A stretch of 64,000 bases of DNA from DATJGR01 sp963812255. GTDB lineage: Bacteria; Pseudomonadota; Gammaproteobacteria; Pseudomonadales; Azotimanducaceae. Where the stretch lies: NCBI GenBank assembly GCA_963812255.1, contig CAWEUM010000003.1, positions 868,001-932,000 of the forward strand, given 5' to 3'. Of this stretch, positions 1 through 7,832 are shown piece after piece. The notes beneath the pieces were generated by a model, which saw only the letters and a program-made list of their open reading frames with translations, was not told the origin of the DNA and did not search any database. The position numbers and the translations under genes were made by a program. Position 1 is the stretch's first letter, and each line of letters starts with the position of its first letter.

Positions 1-2
1 AC

Positions 3-695
3 GTGCGGGAACTCGCGGATTTCCCGAACCGCATCAACGAACAACGCGCACGGATCCAACGCAGCGAAGCGGAACTCGAGCAAGCACGCATCGATCTCGA
101 TCACACCACCATTCGCGCGCCGTTCGCCGGGCCGATTCTCGAGGTGCAGGCCGCGCCCGGCAATCACACCACGCTTGCTGCACCGCTTGTCGAGATGGCC
201 AACGCCGCAGGGTTCGAGATCCGCGCGCCACTACCCGACGGCTATGCCGCGCGAGTGCGCAGCGCGCTCGCAGCCGGCGTGCCGATCACGGCGACGCTGG
301 CGGATCATCGCGCACTCGCATTGAGCCGGTTGTCGAGCAGCGTGCGGGCGGGACAGAGCGGTCTGGATGCATTCTTCAGATTCGAACCAACCGACAACAC
401 CATTGCAATGCCGGAGATCGGTCGCGTGGTCGATCTCGATGTGACTTTGCCGCTCGAATCCCAGGTCGTTGCGCTGCCCATACAATCCATCTACGACGAC
501 GACCGAGTCTATGCGGTCGGCGGCGATGATCGGTTGCGCGCGATTCGGGTGCAACGTATCGGCGATCACCGCGGCGCCGACGGTGCATATCGTGTGCTGG
601 TGCGCGGTGACGGCTTGCGCCCGGGTAGCCGCATCATCACGACGCAACTACCGAAGGCGAGTGACGGTTTGAGGGTGCAGCCGATCACGGGGTGA
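3..695 (+). CDS. HlyD/MFP-family efflux adaptor, C-terminal part
   Basis: This is the 3' end of a periplasmic adaptor (membrane fusion protein) gene cut by the window start; the frame is open from the first complete codon at base 3, so the true start lies upstream. The first 40 residues are a Glu/Arg-rich helix typical of the adaptor hairpin. They are followed by the lipoyl/barrel boundary motif 'TTIRAPFAGPI', the hallmark of RND and ABC-type adaptors, and then by a beta-rich domain ending in 'GLRPGSRIITTQLPKASDGL', matching the membrane-proximal domain. Such adaptors bridge an inner-membrane pump and an outer-membrane channel. No pump gene follows within the window, so the partner must be upstream. 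The family call is firm; the transport class is not determined. Confidence 0.85.
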   Translation: MRELADFPNRINEQRARIQRSEAELEQARIDLDHTTIRAPFAGPILEVQAAPGNHTTLAAPLVEMANAAGFEIRAPLPDGYAARVRSALAAGVPITATLADHRALALSRLSSSVRAGQSGLDAFFRFEPTDNTIAMPEIGRVVDLDVTLPLESQVVALPIQSIYDDDRVYAVGGDDRLRAIRVQRIGDHRGADGAYRVLVRGDGLRPGSRIITTQLPKASDGLRVQPITG

Positions 696-756
696 GGCAA
701 GGGGTGTCGAGCACTCTGACCCCCAGCATCCGCAGACCGGATCGCGTCGCTCGAAC

Positions 757-788
757 GTGACGGAGCGGATCTGCCATACGGCGGACCG
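757..788. repeat. Truncated arm of the palindromic element family
   Basis: This 32-base segment reads like the left arm of the element at 981-1095 (GTGACGG..GCGGATCTGCC..GCGGACCG) but lacks the core and the right arm. The preceding bases 'GTCGCTCGAA' also match the flank of that element. It is probably the relic of a third copy in this interval. Confidence 0.6.
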
Positions 789-801
789 GGTGCAGTTCTC
801 A

Positions 802-914
802 GGGGAGGTGGATGCGTTTTGCGCCGGACACGCCATGAACAACCCATCCCTGGGGGCTCGCGTTGCGCCATCCCTGGCGCAACACGGTCCGGCACAAAAC
901 ACATCCACCTCCCC
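802..914 (-). repeat. Palindromic element copy A (core on minus strand)
   Basis: Two 28-base arms (802-829 and 887-914) are complementary at 26 positions. The two departures become G-U pairs if the minus strand is transcribed. Between the arms lies the family core read on the minus strand: a 9-bp hairpin with a GGGA loop (GTTGCGCCA/TGGCGCAAC) followed by a second CCA-GGGA-TGG hairpin. The predicted fold is a three-way junction. The copy is oriented opposite to copy B, 66 bases away. Confidence 0.85.
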
Positions 915-980
915 CTGCGCCGGCGTATCCACAGGTAGTCCACGCCTGCCCGGTCCCAGAAGACGCGCGTCGCTCGAATC

Positions 981-1095
981 GTGACGGGGGCGGATCTGCC
1001 TGCGGCGGACCGTACTGCGCCAGGGATGGCGCAGGACGAGCCTCCAGGGATGGGACTTACGGCGTGTCCGCCGCAGGCAGATCCGTCCCCGTCAC
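981..1095 (+). repeat. Palindromic element copy B (core on plus strand)
   Basis: The arms at 981-1010 and 1066-1095 are 30 bases long and pair completely, with one G-U pair in plus-strand RNA. The core contains CTGCGCCA-GGGA-TGGCGCAG and then CCA-GGGA-TGG. The outer stem sequence differs from copy A, yet both arms have changed together. Copies A and B and their spacer form one composite unit resembling the C/D unit at 6005-6319. Confidence 0.85.
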
Positions 1096-1246
1096 GACCA
1101 CGAACCCCCAATCGAATAAAGATCCATCCGCTCCGCGCCATTCTCCCGGTTCGTATGAGGCCGACTCACGTTGCCGATGAGCCCTTTGGTTTTGCCGGGC
1201 CTGCGATGCGTCGGAGACTTGCTTACGAGTCTCATCGAGCACAATC

Positions 1247-2008
1247 ATGCGCACCTCACTGGAAATCGTTCCGCGATCGGCTGCGGAACTGGACGGCGCG
1301 ATCGCGTTGATCACGACGCGCTATCCGCGCATCGACACCGTCAATGTGCCGGACGTGACGAACTGCCAATTGCACTGCCTCGACGCAGCCGATCACATCC
1401 GGCATCGGATCGCACATCGCATTCCGCATTTGCGAGCTTGCGATTTCGACGACTCTGCGGCGTTTGAACTGATCGGCAGGCTCGCCGCGAGCGGCATCGA
1501 CGAGGTGATTGTGGTCGCGGGCGACCGGCGCAGCGCGGCGTCGCCGCACGACGGCATGGAGCCGAACGCACTGATTCGTTTTCTCGCTACGCATGCACCA
1601 CGCTTGGTGGTCTATGCCGCGCTGGATCCACACCGCTACCGGCACGACGCGGAGCTCGAGGACAACATCGAAGGAAAGCGTGCCGCAGGCGCCAGTGGAT
1701 TTTTCACGCAACCGTTGTTCGATCTGCGCGATCTCGATCGATGCGCATCGATGCTCGGCGACGCGCCGACATTCTGGGGCGTCAGTCCGGTGGTGTCGGA
1801 TCGCAGCCAGCGCTACTGGCAGCGGATCAACCAGGTTCGGTTTCCACCGGAATTCGTGCCGAGCCTGAGTTGGAACCAGGCGTTTGCGTTGCGTTTTCTT
1901 TCAGAAGTCGCAGAGCGCGGCGGCAACGCCTATCTGATGCCGATCAAGGTCGACATCGAGCGTTATCTGGAACCATTCGAAGCACGCTTTGCATTTGACG
2001 CGCCTTAG
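1247..2008 (+). CDS. Methylenetetrahydrofolate reductase family protein
   Basis: The 253-residue product is a short member of the MetF/MTHFR TIM-barrel family, which reduces 5,10-methylene-THF to 5-methyl-THF using FAD. Family marks seen are the N-terminal 'LEIVPR' strand carrying the conserved Glu, 'VVAGDRR' with the conserved Asp near residue 90, and 'KRAAGASGFFTQPLFD', the clearest MTHFR signature. The protein is about 40 residues shorter than E. coli MetF and diverges at the C terminus, so it may be a paralogue acting on a related one-carbon folate rather than the main MetF. It follows the repeat-filled interval and converges on holA, with only 8 bases between the stop codons. No methionine-synthase gene is nearby. 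Confidence 0.8.
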   Translation: MRTSLEIVPRSAAELDGAIALITTRYPRIDTVNVPDVTNCQLHCLDAADHIRHRIAHRIPHLRACDFDDSAAFELIGRLAASGIDEVIVVAGDRRSAASPHDGMEPNALIRFLATHAPRLVVYAALDPHRYRHDAELEDNIEGKRAAGASGFFTQPLFDLRDLDRCASMLGDAPTFWGVSPVVSDRSQRYWQRINQVRFPPEFVPSLSWNQAFALRFLSEVAERGGNAYLMPIKVDIERYLEPFEARFAFDAP

Positions 2009-2016
2009 TAGATGCG

Positions 2017-3012
2017 TCAAGCACGATCGCCTGACGAAAGCCACGCGAGATCGTCGACACCCGCCAGGCGCAACGCGATCGTTTCGATCGTCAACCACGG
2101 ATCACCGGTTGCGGCGCCTTTCGCCTGTTGGTCGGCCTGAGCTGCCGGCACGAGCAATGCCTCGATGTCGCGCAGTTTCAATCGCTGGCGCGCCTCACGC
2201 ATCGAGCTGATCTTCGCTTTCGGAAGACCCACGGTGTCGTCGTTTATCAGCCGACGTATCTGAAAAGCGAATGCCCCCAACACACCGAGCACAGGAGCGC
2301 CTTCCGCACGCAATGCCGCGACGATGCGCCGAACACGCTGCACCTCACCCGCAAGTGCCGCATCGGTCAGATCGAACGCATCGTAGTGGGTGACATCACT
2401 CGTCACGCGCGTCAGATCGGACATCGTCACGGGTTGCGGTAGCCCCAACAGCGCGAGCTTGTCGAGCTCCTGCGCAGCGGCGAGCAGGTTGCCTTCGACT
2501 CGCGTGGCGAGGTACGCCAGCGCATCGTCGCTCAGGTCCAGCCCAATGCGCTTGCTGCGCTGCGTGAGCCAACTGGATGTGTCTTTCAGCTCCATGGGCC
2601 AGACCACCATCACCGCGGCGGCCGCCTCGATCCGTTTGAACCACGCCGTCTTGCGTTGCTTCCCATCGAGTTGGCCGGTTCGAACGAGCAGCAACGTGTC
2701 CGCCGGCAGCGCTTCAAAAACCCGCAACAGCGGTTCCGCCTTGGCGAAGCTCTTGGGCGACGCTCGCACGTCCAGCACCTTGCGTTGCGTGAACAGCGAC
2801 ATGGAATGCGCCTGCAACGTCAGCTGGTTCCAGTCGTAGGTTGCATCGGCCTGAATCAGCTCACGTTCGTCGAATCCGGCCGCGCGGGCGGCCGCGATGA
2901 TCGCATCGCACGCTTCCTCGACCAGCAACGTCTCATCGCCCGTGACGAAGTAGGCCGGGCGCAGCCGTCTTTCGAGATCACGTCGCAGATCCTGCAGACG
3001 CAGCGCCGGCAT
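2017..3012 (-). CDS. holA: DNA polymerase III subunit delta
   Basis: The product is the delta subunit of the clamp loader, which opens the beta sliding clamp during replication. The 331-residue length, the N-terminal 'PAYFVTGDETLLVEEACDAI' and the central 'LAYLATRVEGNLLAAAQELDKLALL' match HolA. The ATG at 3012 was chosen because its first base is the last base of the lptE stop codon (TGATG overlap), which implies translational coupling; a longer open frame upstream overlaps lptE and lacks HolA-like sequence. It is the last gene of leuS-lptE-holA, the same order as in E. coli. Confidence 0.93.
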   Translation of the reverse strand: MPALRLQDLRRDLERRLRPAYFVTGDETLLVEEACDAIIAAARAAGFDERELIQADATYDWNQLTLQAHSMSLFTQRKVLDVRASPKSFAKAEPLLRVFEALPADTLLLVRTGQLDGKQRKTAWFKRIEAAAAVMVVWPMELKDTSSWLTQRSKRIGLDLSDDALAYLATRVEGNLLAAAQELDKLALLGLPQPVTMSDLTRVTSDVTHYDAFDLTDAALAGEVQRVRRIVAALRAEGAPVLGVLGAFAFQIRRLINDDTVGLPKAKISSMREARQRLKLRDIEALLVPAAQADQQAKGAATGDPWLTIETIALRLAGVDDLAWLSSGDRA

Positions 3013-3503
3013 CAGTGCGGCTTCGCGCGCGTCGCGGCATTGAGACTGCGTACGATCTGCTGGGTGATGTCGCCAGCCAGTTCGCCGCTCAATACCTGCT
3101 GCTGCTGGTTGCTGCCAACTAGATTGTTGGTATCCACCAGATACGTGCGCGTCGCGCGCGCCCAACGGTCGTCGATGAGCACCTCGTTCCGCGCGCCGGT
3201 AATTTTGAAGCGCACCTGCAGCCCGATTTCCGATTCCGCGGTGGTCGCGCGATTGGTGTACGACACCGTATGGTCACTGCCTTGCTGGTCGAGCAGATCG
3301 ATGACGACCGCGGCGCCCACGGCGCTGTCGAGCATCTTTACGCCGGCTTGCTGGAGCTGCCGCGTCAGATCGCCCGCTATGGTGACGCTGGGCGCTGCCC
3401 GCACGTAAGCCGATGCGACGTCTGCCTCGATGCTCGAACCGCGCAGGTGGAAGCCGCAACCGATCAGCAATCCCGAAATCAGCACGAGCACCACGCCGCG
3501 CAT
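3012..3503 (-). CDS. lptE: LPS-assembly lipoprotein LptE
   Basis: This is the small outer-membrane lipoprotein that plugs the LptD barrel and helps insert lipopolysaccharide. The 163-residue product starts with a short signal sequence and the lipobox 'LLIGC', with the acylated Cys at residue 16, followed by 'GFHLRG', which is typical of LptE/RlpB. The rest is an alpha/beta domain with the usual C-terminal helices. The gene overlaps leuS and holA by one base each through TGATG junctions. The same frame stays open upstream inside leuS, but that part is a shadow. Confidence 0.92.
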   Translation of the reverse strand: MRGVVLVLISGLLIGCGFHLRGSSIEADVASAYVRAAPSVTIAGDLTRQLQQAGVKMLDSAVGAAVVIDLLDQQGSDHTVSYTNRATTAESEIGLQVRFKITGARNEVLIDDRWARATRTYLVDTNNLVGSNQQQQVLSGELAGDITQQIVRSLNAATRAKPH

Positions 3504-5938
3504 CAACCCACCACCAGATTCAGTAGCTTTCCGGCCACGTAGATCTGCTTGCGGACCGTCTTGCCGCCGACGTGCCGCGCCACGTTGTCCAACTGGATGG
3601 CCGCCGCCTTGACAGTTGCTTCGTCGGCATCGAGATCGATGACCAGGCGCGCGCGAAGCTTGCCGTTGACCTGCACCGCAATCTCTACCGAATCTTCGGC
3701 TGCCTTCGACGCATCGAATTTCGGCCACCGCGCCGCATCGAACAAGCCGCCGTTGTGTCCGAGGCGCTGGTACAGTTCCTCCGCAATGTGCGGCGCGAAT
3801 GGCGCCAGCATCACAACCAGCGCTTCCACTTCGGCGCGCCGGGCGGTACGGCCACCGGCACGGACGGCGTTGAGATATTCCATCAACGCCGCAATCGCGG
3901 TGTTGTAGTGCAGATCGGCCACCCGCTCGGTGACCTGACGAATCGTCTGGTGCAGCTTCTTTTCGACGTCGGGATCGGGTGGCCCGTCCTGAGCTTCCAA
4001 CACGCTCTGCCAGATCCGCGCGAGGAAGCCATGCGGGCCTGCGATGCCCTGATCGCGATAGTCGCCGCCCTGCTCGAACGGGCCAAGAAACATCAGGTAA
4101 AGGCGCACTGTATCGGCACCATATTTTTCGATTAGCGCGTCCGGTACCACGACGTTGCCGCGGCTCTTCGACATCTTCGCGCCATCGTTGATGATCAAGC
4201 CGTGTGCACGAAACTTGACGAACGGCTCTTCGAAATCGAGCAGACCGAGATCGTGCAACGCCATCGTGACGAACCGCGAGTACATCAAATGCAGCACGGC
4301 GTGTTCGTTGCCGCCGATATACGTGTGCACCGGCAACCACGTGCGCGTGATGTCGGGATCGAACGCGACGTCGTTGCGATCGGTGCTCGGATAGCGCAGG
4401 AAATACCACGCGCTATCGAGGAACGTGTCGGATACGTCGGTTTCACGCCGCGCTTCACCCCCACAGACCGGGCACGACGTCTCGTACCACTCGCGCACGC
4501 GCGCAAGCGGACTGATGCCCGAATCGTCCGGTTTGAAATCTTCGACGCGCGGCAGTATGACGGGCAGATCCCCCTCCGGAACCGGCACCGCACCATCTTT
4601 GTCGCAGTGAATCATTGGGATTGGAGGGCCCCAATAGCGTTGTCGCGAGACACACCAATCGTGGAGCCGGTAGTTGATCTTCGACTCCGCGACGCCGCGG
4701 TGCGCTAACCATTCCACAATGGCGCGCTTGGCTTCGGCGACGGCCATACCGTCGAATCGATCCGAGTTCACCAGCCCACCGTCGCCTACGTACGCCTCGG
4801 CGAGCGGAGTCGTGGCCGATTCGCCGGCCGCAGCAATCACACGGACGATCGGCAGCGCGAATCGCGTGGCGAATTCGAAATCGCGCGGATCGTGTCCCGG
4901 CACCGCCATGATGGCGCCGGTACCGTAGTCCATCAGCACATAATCGGCGATCCAGATCGGAATCCGCGCCGCGTTGACGGGGTTGATGCAGTATCCGCCG
5001 GTGAAAACGCCGGTCTTGTCTTTGTCGGTCTTCTTCCGGTCGACGATATCGCGCTTCGCCACGGCGTCGCGATAGGTTTCCACCGCGATGCGCTGCGCGG
5101 GTGTCGTGACCGAATCAACCAGCGGGTGCTCGGGCGCAAGCACCATATAGGTCGCACCGAACAGCGTATCCGGACGGGTGGTGAACACACCCACGTTCGC
5201 GTCCGTTTCGGCGACCGCGAAATCGATCTCTGCGCCTTCGCTGCGGCCGATCCAGTTCGTCTGGGCTTTCTTGGTGACTTCGGACCAGTCGAGCCATTCG
5301 ATGTTGTCGAGCAGCCGAGCCGCATACTGACTGATCTTGAAATACCACTGCGGCATGCGACGTTGCTCGACCACCGCATCGCAGCGTTCGCAGAGCCCGG
5401 CGATCACCTGCTCGTTCGCGAGCACCGTCTTGCACGACGGGCACCAGTTCACTACCCCGTCGCGGCGCTCGACGAGTCCGCCGTGGTAGAGCTTCAGAAA
5501 CACCCACTGCGTCCACTTGTAGTACTCGGGGGCGGTCGTGTCGACGGTATGATTCCAGTCGAACATACCTCCGACCCGTTTCAGCTGGCGGGTGAAGTTG
5601 GCAACGTTGCGCGGAATCAGATCGTTCGGATTCGTCTGGACCTTCAGGGCATAGTTTTCCGAGTGAATGCCGAACGCGTCGAAACCGATCGGCTCGAATA
5701 CAGTCTTGCCGCGCAGCCGCCAGTAGCGGCCGTGTACGTCGGCGCCAGTGAACGCATAAATGTTGCCGATGTGCAGCCCTTCCGCGGACGGATACGGGAA
5801 CATCATCAGGTTGTAGAGGGGATCGCGCGGCGCGCGAATCTGCGCTTCGCTAAACGTATTGGTGCCGCGATTCACCCACTCGGCCTGCCACTTGGCTTCG
5901 ATGGCCTGCGGGTCGTAACGATCGTCGTTGCTGCTCAT
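3503..5938 (-). CDS. leuS: Leucyl-tRNA synthetase, atypical signature
   Basis: This class I aminoacyl-tRNA synthetase (811 residues) charges tRNA-Leu. Visible marks are the HIGH-type motif as HIGN (residues 56-59), a C-x2-C/C-x2-C zinc-like knuckle near 166-186, the CP1 editing domain with 'TTRPDTLFGA' (253-262) and 'GTGAIMAVPGHDPRD' (339-353), 'LDSAWYFLRYPS' and KMSKS (588-592). The start at 5938 (MSSNDDRYDP) begins at the conserved 'PQAIEAKWQ' region; an open extension to 6136 only translates the palindromic repeat. Two features differ from E. coli-type LeuRS: HIGN replaces HMGH, and 'GFDAFGIHSEN' replaces 'GWDAFGLPAEG'. The protein is also about 50 residues shorter. It may be a transferred LeuRS type sitting in the ancestral locus. 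Confidence 0.93.
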   Translation of the reverse strand: MSSNDDRYDPQAIEAKWQAEWVNRGTNTFSEAQIRAPRDPLYNLMMFPYPSAEGLHIGNIYAFTGADVHGRYWRLRGKTVFEPIGFDAFGIHSENYALKVQTNPNDLIPRNVANFTRQLKRVGGMFDWNHTVDTTAPEYYKWTQWVFLKLYHGGLVERRDGVVNWCPSCKTVLANEQVIAGLCERCDAVVEQRRMPQWYFKISQYAARLLDNIEWLDWSEVTKKAQTNWIGRSEGAEIDFAVAETDANVGVFTTRPDTLFGATYMVLAPEHPLVDSVTTPAQRIAVETYRDAVAKRDIVDRKKTDKDKTGVFTGGYCINPVNAARIPIWIADYVLMDYGTGAIMAVPGHDPRDFEFATRFALPIVRVIAAAGESATTPLAEAYVGDGGLVNSDRFDGMAVAEAKRAIVEWLAHRGVAESKINYRLHDWCVSRQRYWGPPIPMIHCDKDGAVPVPEGDLPVILPRVEDFKPDDSGISPLARVREWYETSCPVCGGEARRETDVSDTFLDSAWYFLRYPSTDRNDVAFDPDITRTWLPVHTYIGGNEHAVLHLMYSRFVTMALHDLGLLDFEEPFVKFRAHGLIINDGAKMSKSRGNVVVPDALIEKYGADTVRLYLMFLGPFEQGGDYRDQGIAGPHGFLARIWQSVLEAQDGPPDPDVEKKLHQTIRQVTERVADLHYNTAIAALMEYLNAVRAGGRTARRAEVEALVVMLAPFAPHIAEELYQRLGHNGGLFDAARWPKFDASKAAEDSVEIAVQVNGKLRARLVIDLDADEATVKAAAIQLDNVARHVGGKTVRKQIYVAGKLLNLVVG

Positions 5939-6004
5939 GGTTGCGCGCGCGGGAAAATCCGTCACGGTAGTCGAGCGGCCCGAAAACGACAACACTGCGC
6001 AGCC

Positions 6005-6116
6005 GGTGGAGGCGAATGTGTTTTGTGCCGGACACGCTATGAACCCATCCTTGGGGGCTCGCGTTGCGCCATCCCTGGCGCAACACGGTCCGGCACAAAA
6101 CACATCCGCCTCCACC
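6005..6116 (-). repeat. Palindromic element copy C (core on minus strand)
   Basis: The arms 6005-6033 and 6088-6116 (29 bases each) pair at 28 positions. The one exception becomes G-U in minus-strand RNA, which is also the strand on which leuS is transcribed. The core holds TTGCGCCA-GGGA-TGGCGCAA, as in copy A. It lies 66 bases upstream of the leuS start codon and would be part of the leuS leader if transcription starts upstream. Confidence 0.85.
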
Positions 6117-6194
6117 TGCGTCGGCGTACTCACCAAGCGGAGAGCGTCACTCCGAACCTATTTTCTCTTCCCCGGACCGAAGCACGACGCTCGA

Positions 6195-6319
6195 GTCGTG
6201 ATGCGGCGGATGTGCCATGCGGCGGACCGTCCTGCGCCAGGGATGGCGCAGGACGAGCCTCCAGGGATGGGATTTACGGCGTGTCCGCCGCATGGCAGAT
6301 CCGCCCCATCAATCACGAC
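6195..6319 (+). repeat. Palindromic element copy D (core on plus strand)
   Basis: The inner arms 6205-6227 and 6283-6305 pair at 21 of 23 positions. An outer 8-base pair GTCGTGAT/ATCACGAC (6195-6202, 6312-6319) extends the stem across a bulge. The core has the longest inner stem of the family, 12 bp around GGGA (CGTCCTGCGCCA/TGGCGCAGGACG). With copy C it repeats the A/B arrangement, and the C-D spacer resembles the A-B spacer. Confidence 0.8.
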
Positions 6320-6322
6320 CAC

Positions 6323-6345
6323 GGCGCCGATCGATCATCGGCGCC
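6323..6345 (-). terminator. Hairpin over the lnt stop codon
   Basis: A perfect 9-bp inverted repeat (GGCGCCGAT, 5-base loop, ATCGGCGCC) spans the lnt stop codon. There is no T-run, so it is at best a weak or Rho-assisted end, or an mRNA 3'-end stabiliser. Its place between lnt and the leuS leader fits an operon boundary. Confidence 0.4.
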
Positions 6346-7825
6346 GCCGAAACAGTACTGCAGCGGCAAGTCCCAGGCCGATCAGCACCAGTACGGGTAT
6401 GTTGCCCACGGCGCCATATGGCGTCACACCCTTCATGCCACTGAACGTGCCGTCGAGCACGATGGGTTCGAATTGCGGCACCCGCGCCGCGATCGCGCCG
6501 GTCGGCGTGACGATCGCAGTAATGCCGTTGTTGGTCGCGCGCAGCACGTAGCGGCCGTTCTCCAGCGCCCGCATACGCACCATCTGCATGTGCTGAAACG
6601 GGCCGATCGAATGACCGAACCAGGCGTCATTCGAGATCGTCACGATGACGTCCGCGTGGCGCGCGTCGCGCCGCACCAGATCCGGATATACCACCTCGTA
6701 GCAGATCGCCATTGCCAGCCGCCAGGGCCCGGCACGCAGCAGCGGTTGTTCGAGCGGGCCAGCACCGGCACGCGACATCGGCAGGTCGAAAAATTCGATG
6801 ACGCCGCGCAGCAGGCGCTCCAACGGCACGTATTCACCGAACGGCACCAGATGGCGTTTGACGTAGTGCCCGCTGCCGTTGCCGACCACCACCGCCATAT
6901 TGCGAAACGTCACCTGGCCATCGGGCGATCGTTCGTAGCCGGGCACGCCGAACAGCAGCGCCGCGCCTCCATTGCTCGCATTGCGTGCCATCTCCTCGAT
7001 GAACGGTTGCGCCTGTTGTTCGAACAACGTCACCGCCGCTTCCGGCCAGATCACGAGGTCGTGATGCCAGTACGGCGCCGACAACGTCCGATACCGCTCG
7101 AGGATGGGCGCAACGCTCTCGGGGCGCCATTTGACGTCTTGCGGAATATCACCCTGCACGAGCGCCACGCTGCCAGGGCGGCCGGGTTCGACCCAGCGCG
7201 CGAAACCGAGGCCATAGCCTGCCAGCCACGGCAGCAGCGCGAGCACGATGCACGTCGTCGTCACGCGCCGAGACACGCCGCGCGCAATCGGCACGACGGC
7301 GAATGTCGCACTCAACGCGGCCATCAGGCTGACCAACAGCACGCCGCCAACGGGCGCAAAATGGCGCAGCGGATCCTCGAGGTGGGCGTAGCCGAGGTAC
7401 AACCACGGAAATCCCGTCAGCACCCAGGTCAGCAGCCATTCGAGCGCGACCCAACAGACGCTGAAGGCAACCGGATTCATCCAGCGGTTCGGTCCGCGAA
7501 GCCAGCGCGCGTAAACAAACGTCATGACTGCCGGGAACAGCGCCATGGCCGCGACGAATATCGCGACCAGCGATCCCGCGAGCCACACCGGTGCCGGCCC
7601 GAAATCGTGAATGCTGACATAGATCCACGATGCCCCGACGCCGTATTTGCCCACGCCGTACAGCCAGCCAAGCAGCGCGGCGCGTCCGGGCCGCGCGGTA
7701 TCGAGCAGGCGGAACAGAACCGCAACACTGAGCAACGACAGCGGCCACCAGTCGAACGGCGCCAACGCCAGTGGCAGCGCCGCACCGGCCGACACCGCGA
7801 GCCATGCCGTGCGGACCCGGTTCAT
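6335..7825 (-). CDS. lnt: Apolipoprotein N-acyltransferase
   Basis: Lnt adds the third acyl chain to the N-terminal Cys of lipoproteins in the inner membrane. The 496-residue protein has about six N-terminal membrane segments (residues 5-215), a periplasmic nitrilase-fold domain (about 215-470) and a last membrane segment ending in RRRR. The catalytic triad is visible as Glu262 (IWPEAAV), Lys323 (VKRHLVPFGEYVP) and Cys375 (AICYEVVYPD). The ATG at 7825 lies 7 bases after the corC stop, so the two are co-transcribed. It is the last gene of the miaB operon and works upstream of lipoproteins such as LptE encoded next door. Confidence 0.96.
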   Translation of the reverse strand: MNRVRTAWLAVSAGAALPLALAPFDWWPLSLLSVAVLFRLLDTARPGRAALLGWLYGVGKYGVGASWIYVSIHDFGPAPVWLAGSLVAIFVAAMALFPAVMTFVYARWLRGPNRWMNPVAFSVCWVALEWLLTWVLTGFPWLYLGYAHLEDPLRHFAPVGGVLLVSLMAALSATFAVVPIARGVSRRVTTTCIVLALLPWLAGYGLGFARWVEPGRPGSVALVQGDIPQDVKWRPESVAPILERYRTLSAPYWHHDLVIWPEAAVTLFEQQAQPFIEEMARNASNGGAALLFGVPGYERSPDGQVTFRNMAVVVGNGSGHYVKRHLVPFGEYVPLERLLRGVIEFFDLPMSRAGAGPLEQPLLRAGPWRLAMAICYEVVYPDLVRRDARHADVIVTISNDAWFGHSIGPFQHMQMVRMRALENGRYVLRATNNGITAIVTPTGAIAARVPQFEPIVLDGTFSGMKGVTPYGAVGNIPVLVLIGLGLAAAVLFRRRR

Positions 7826-7832
7826 GCGTGCT

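Larger units (their letters stand above)
696..1246. other. Gene-free interval rich in palindromic repeats
   Basis: This 551-base stretch between the adaptor gene and the MTHFR-family gene has no convincing gene. From left to right it holds a 'CTCTGACCCCC' half-motif near 714-724, a truncated palindromic-element arm (757-788), two full palindromic elements in opposite orientation (802-914 and 981-1095) and about 150 bases of plain leader before the next gene. Open frames here run through the palindromes and have no homology-like features. Confidence 0.75.
5939..6334. other. leuS-lnt intergenic region with paired palindromes
   Basis: This gene-free stretch of about 400 bases separates lnt (upstream in transcription) from leuS. 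It contains palindromic elements C and D in opposite orientation, their spacer, and the hairpin at the lnt stop codon. Any leuS promoter must lie in or next to these elements. No other gene is supported. Confidence 0.75.

Noticed and set aside
701..724. Terminator after the efflux adaptor gene
   Set aside because: GGGGTGTCGAGCACTCTGACCCC looks like a decayed GGGGTCAGAG hairpin, but the left arm has changed and the stem is too broken, with no T-run.
3504..4409. Long N-terminal extension of lptE
   Set aside because: It overlaps leuS completely and would place the lipoprotein signal in the middle of the protein.
5939..6136. N-terminal extension of leuS
   Set aside because: The extra residues translate palindromic element C, and known LeuRS sequences begin near the 5938 start.
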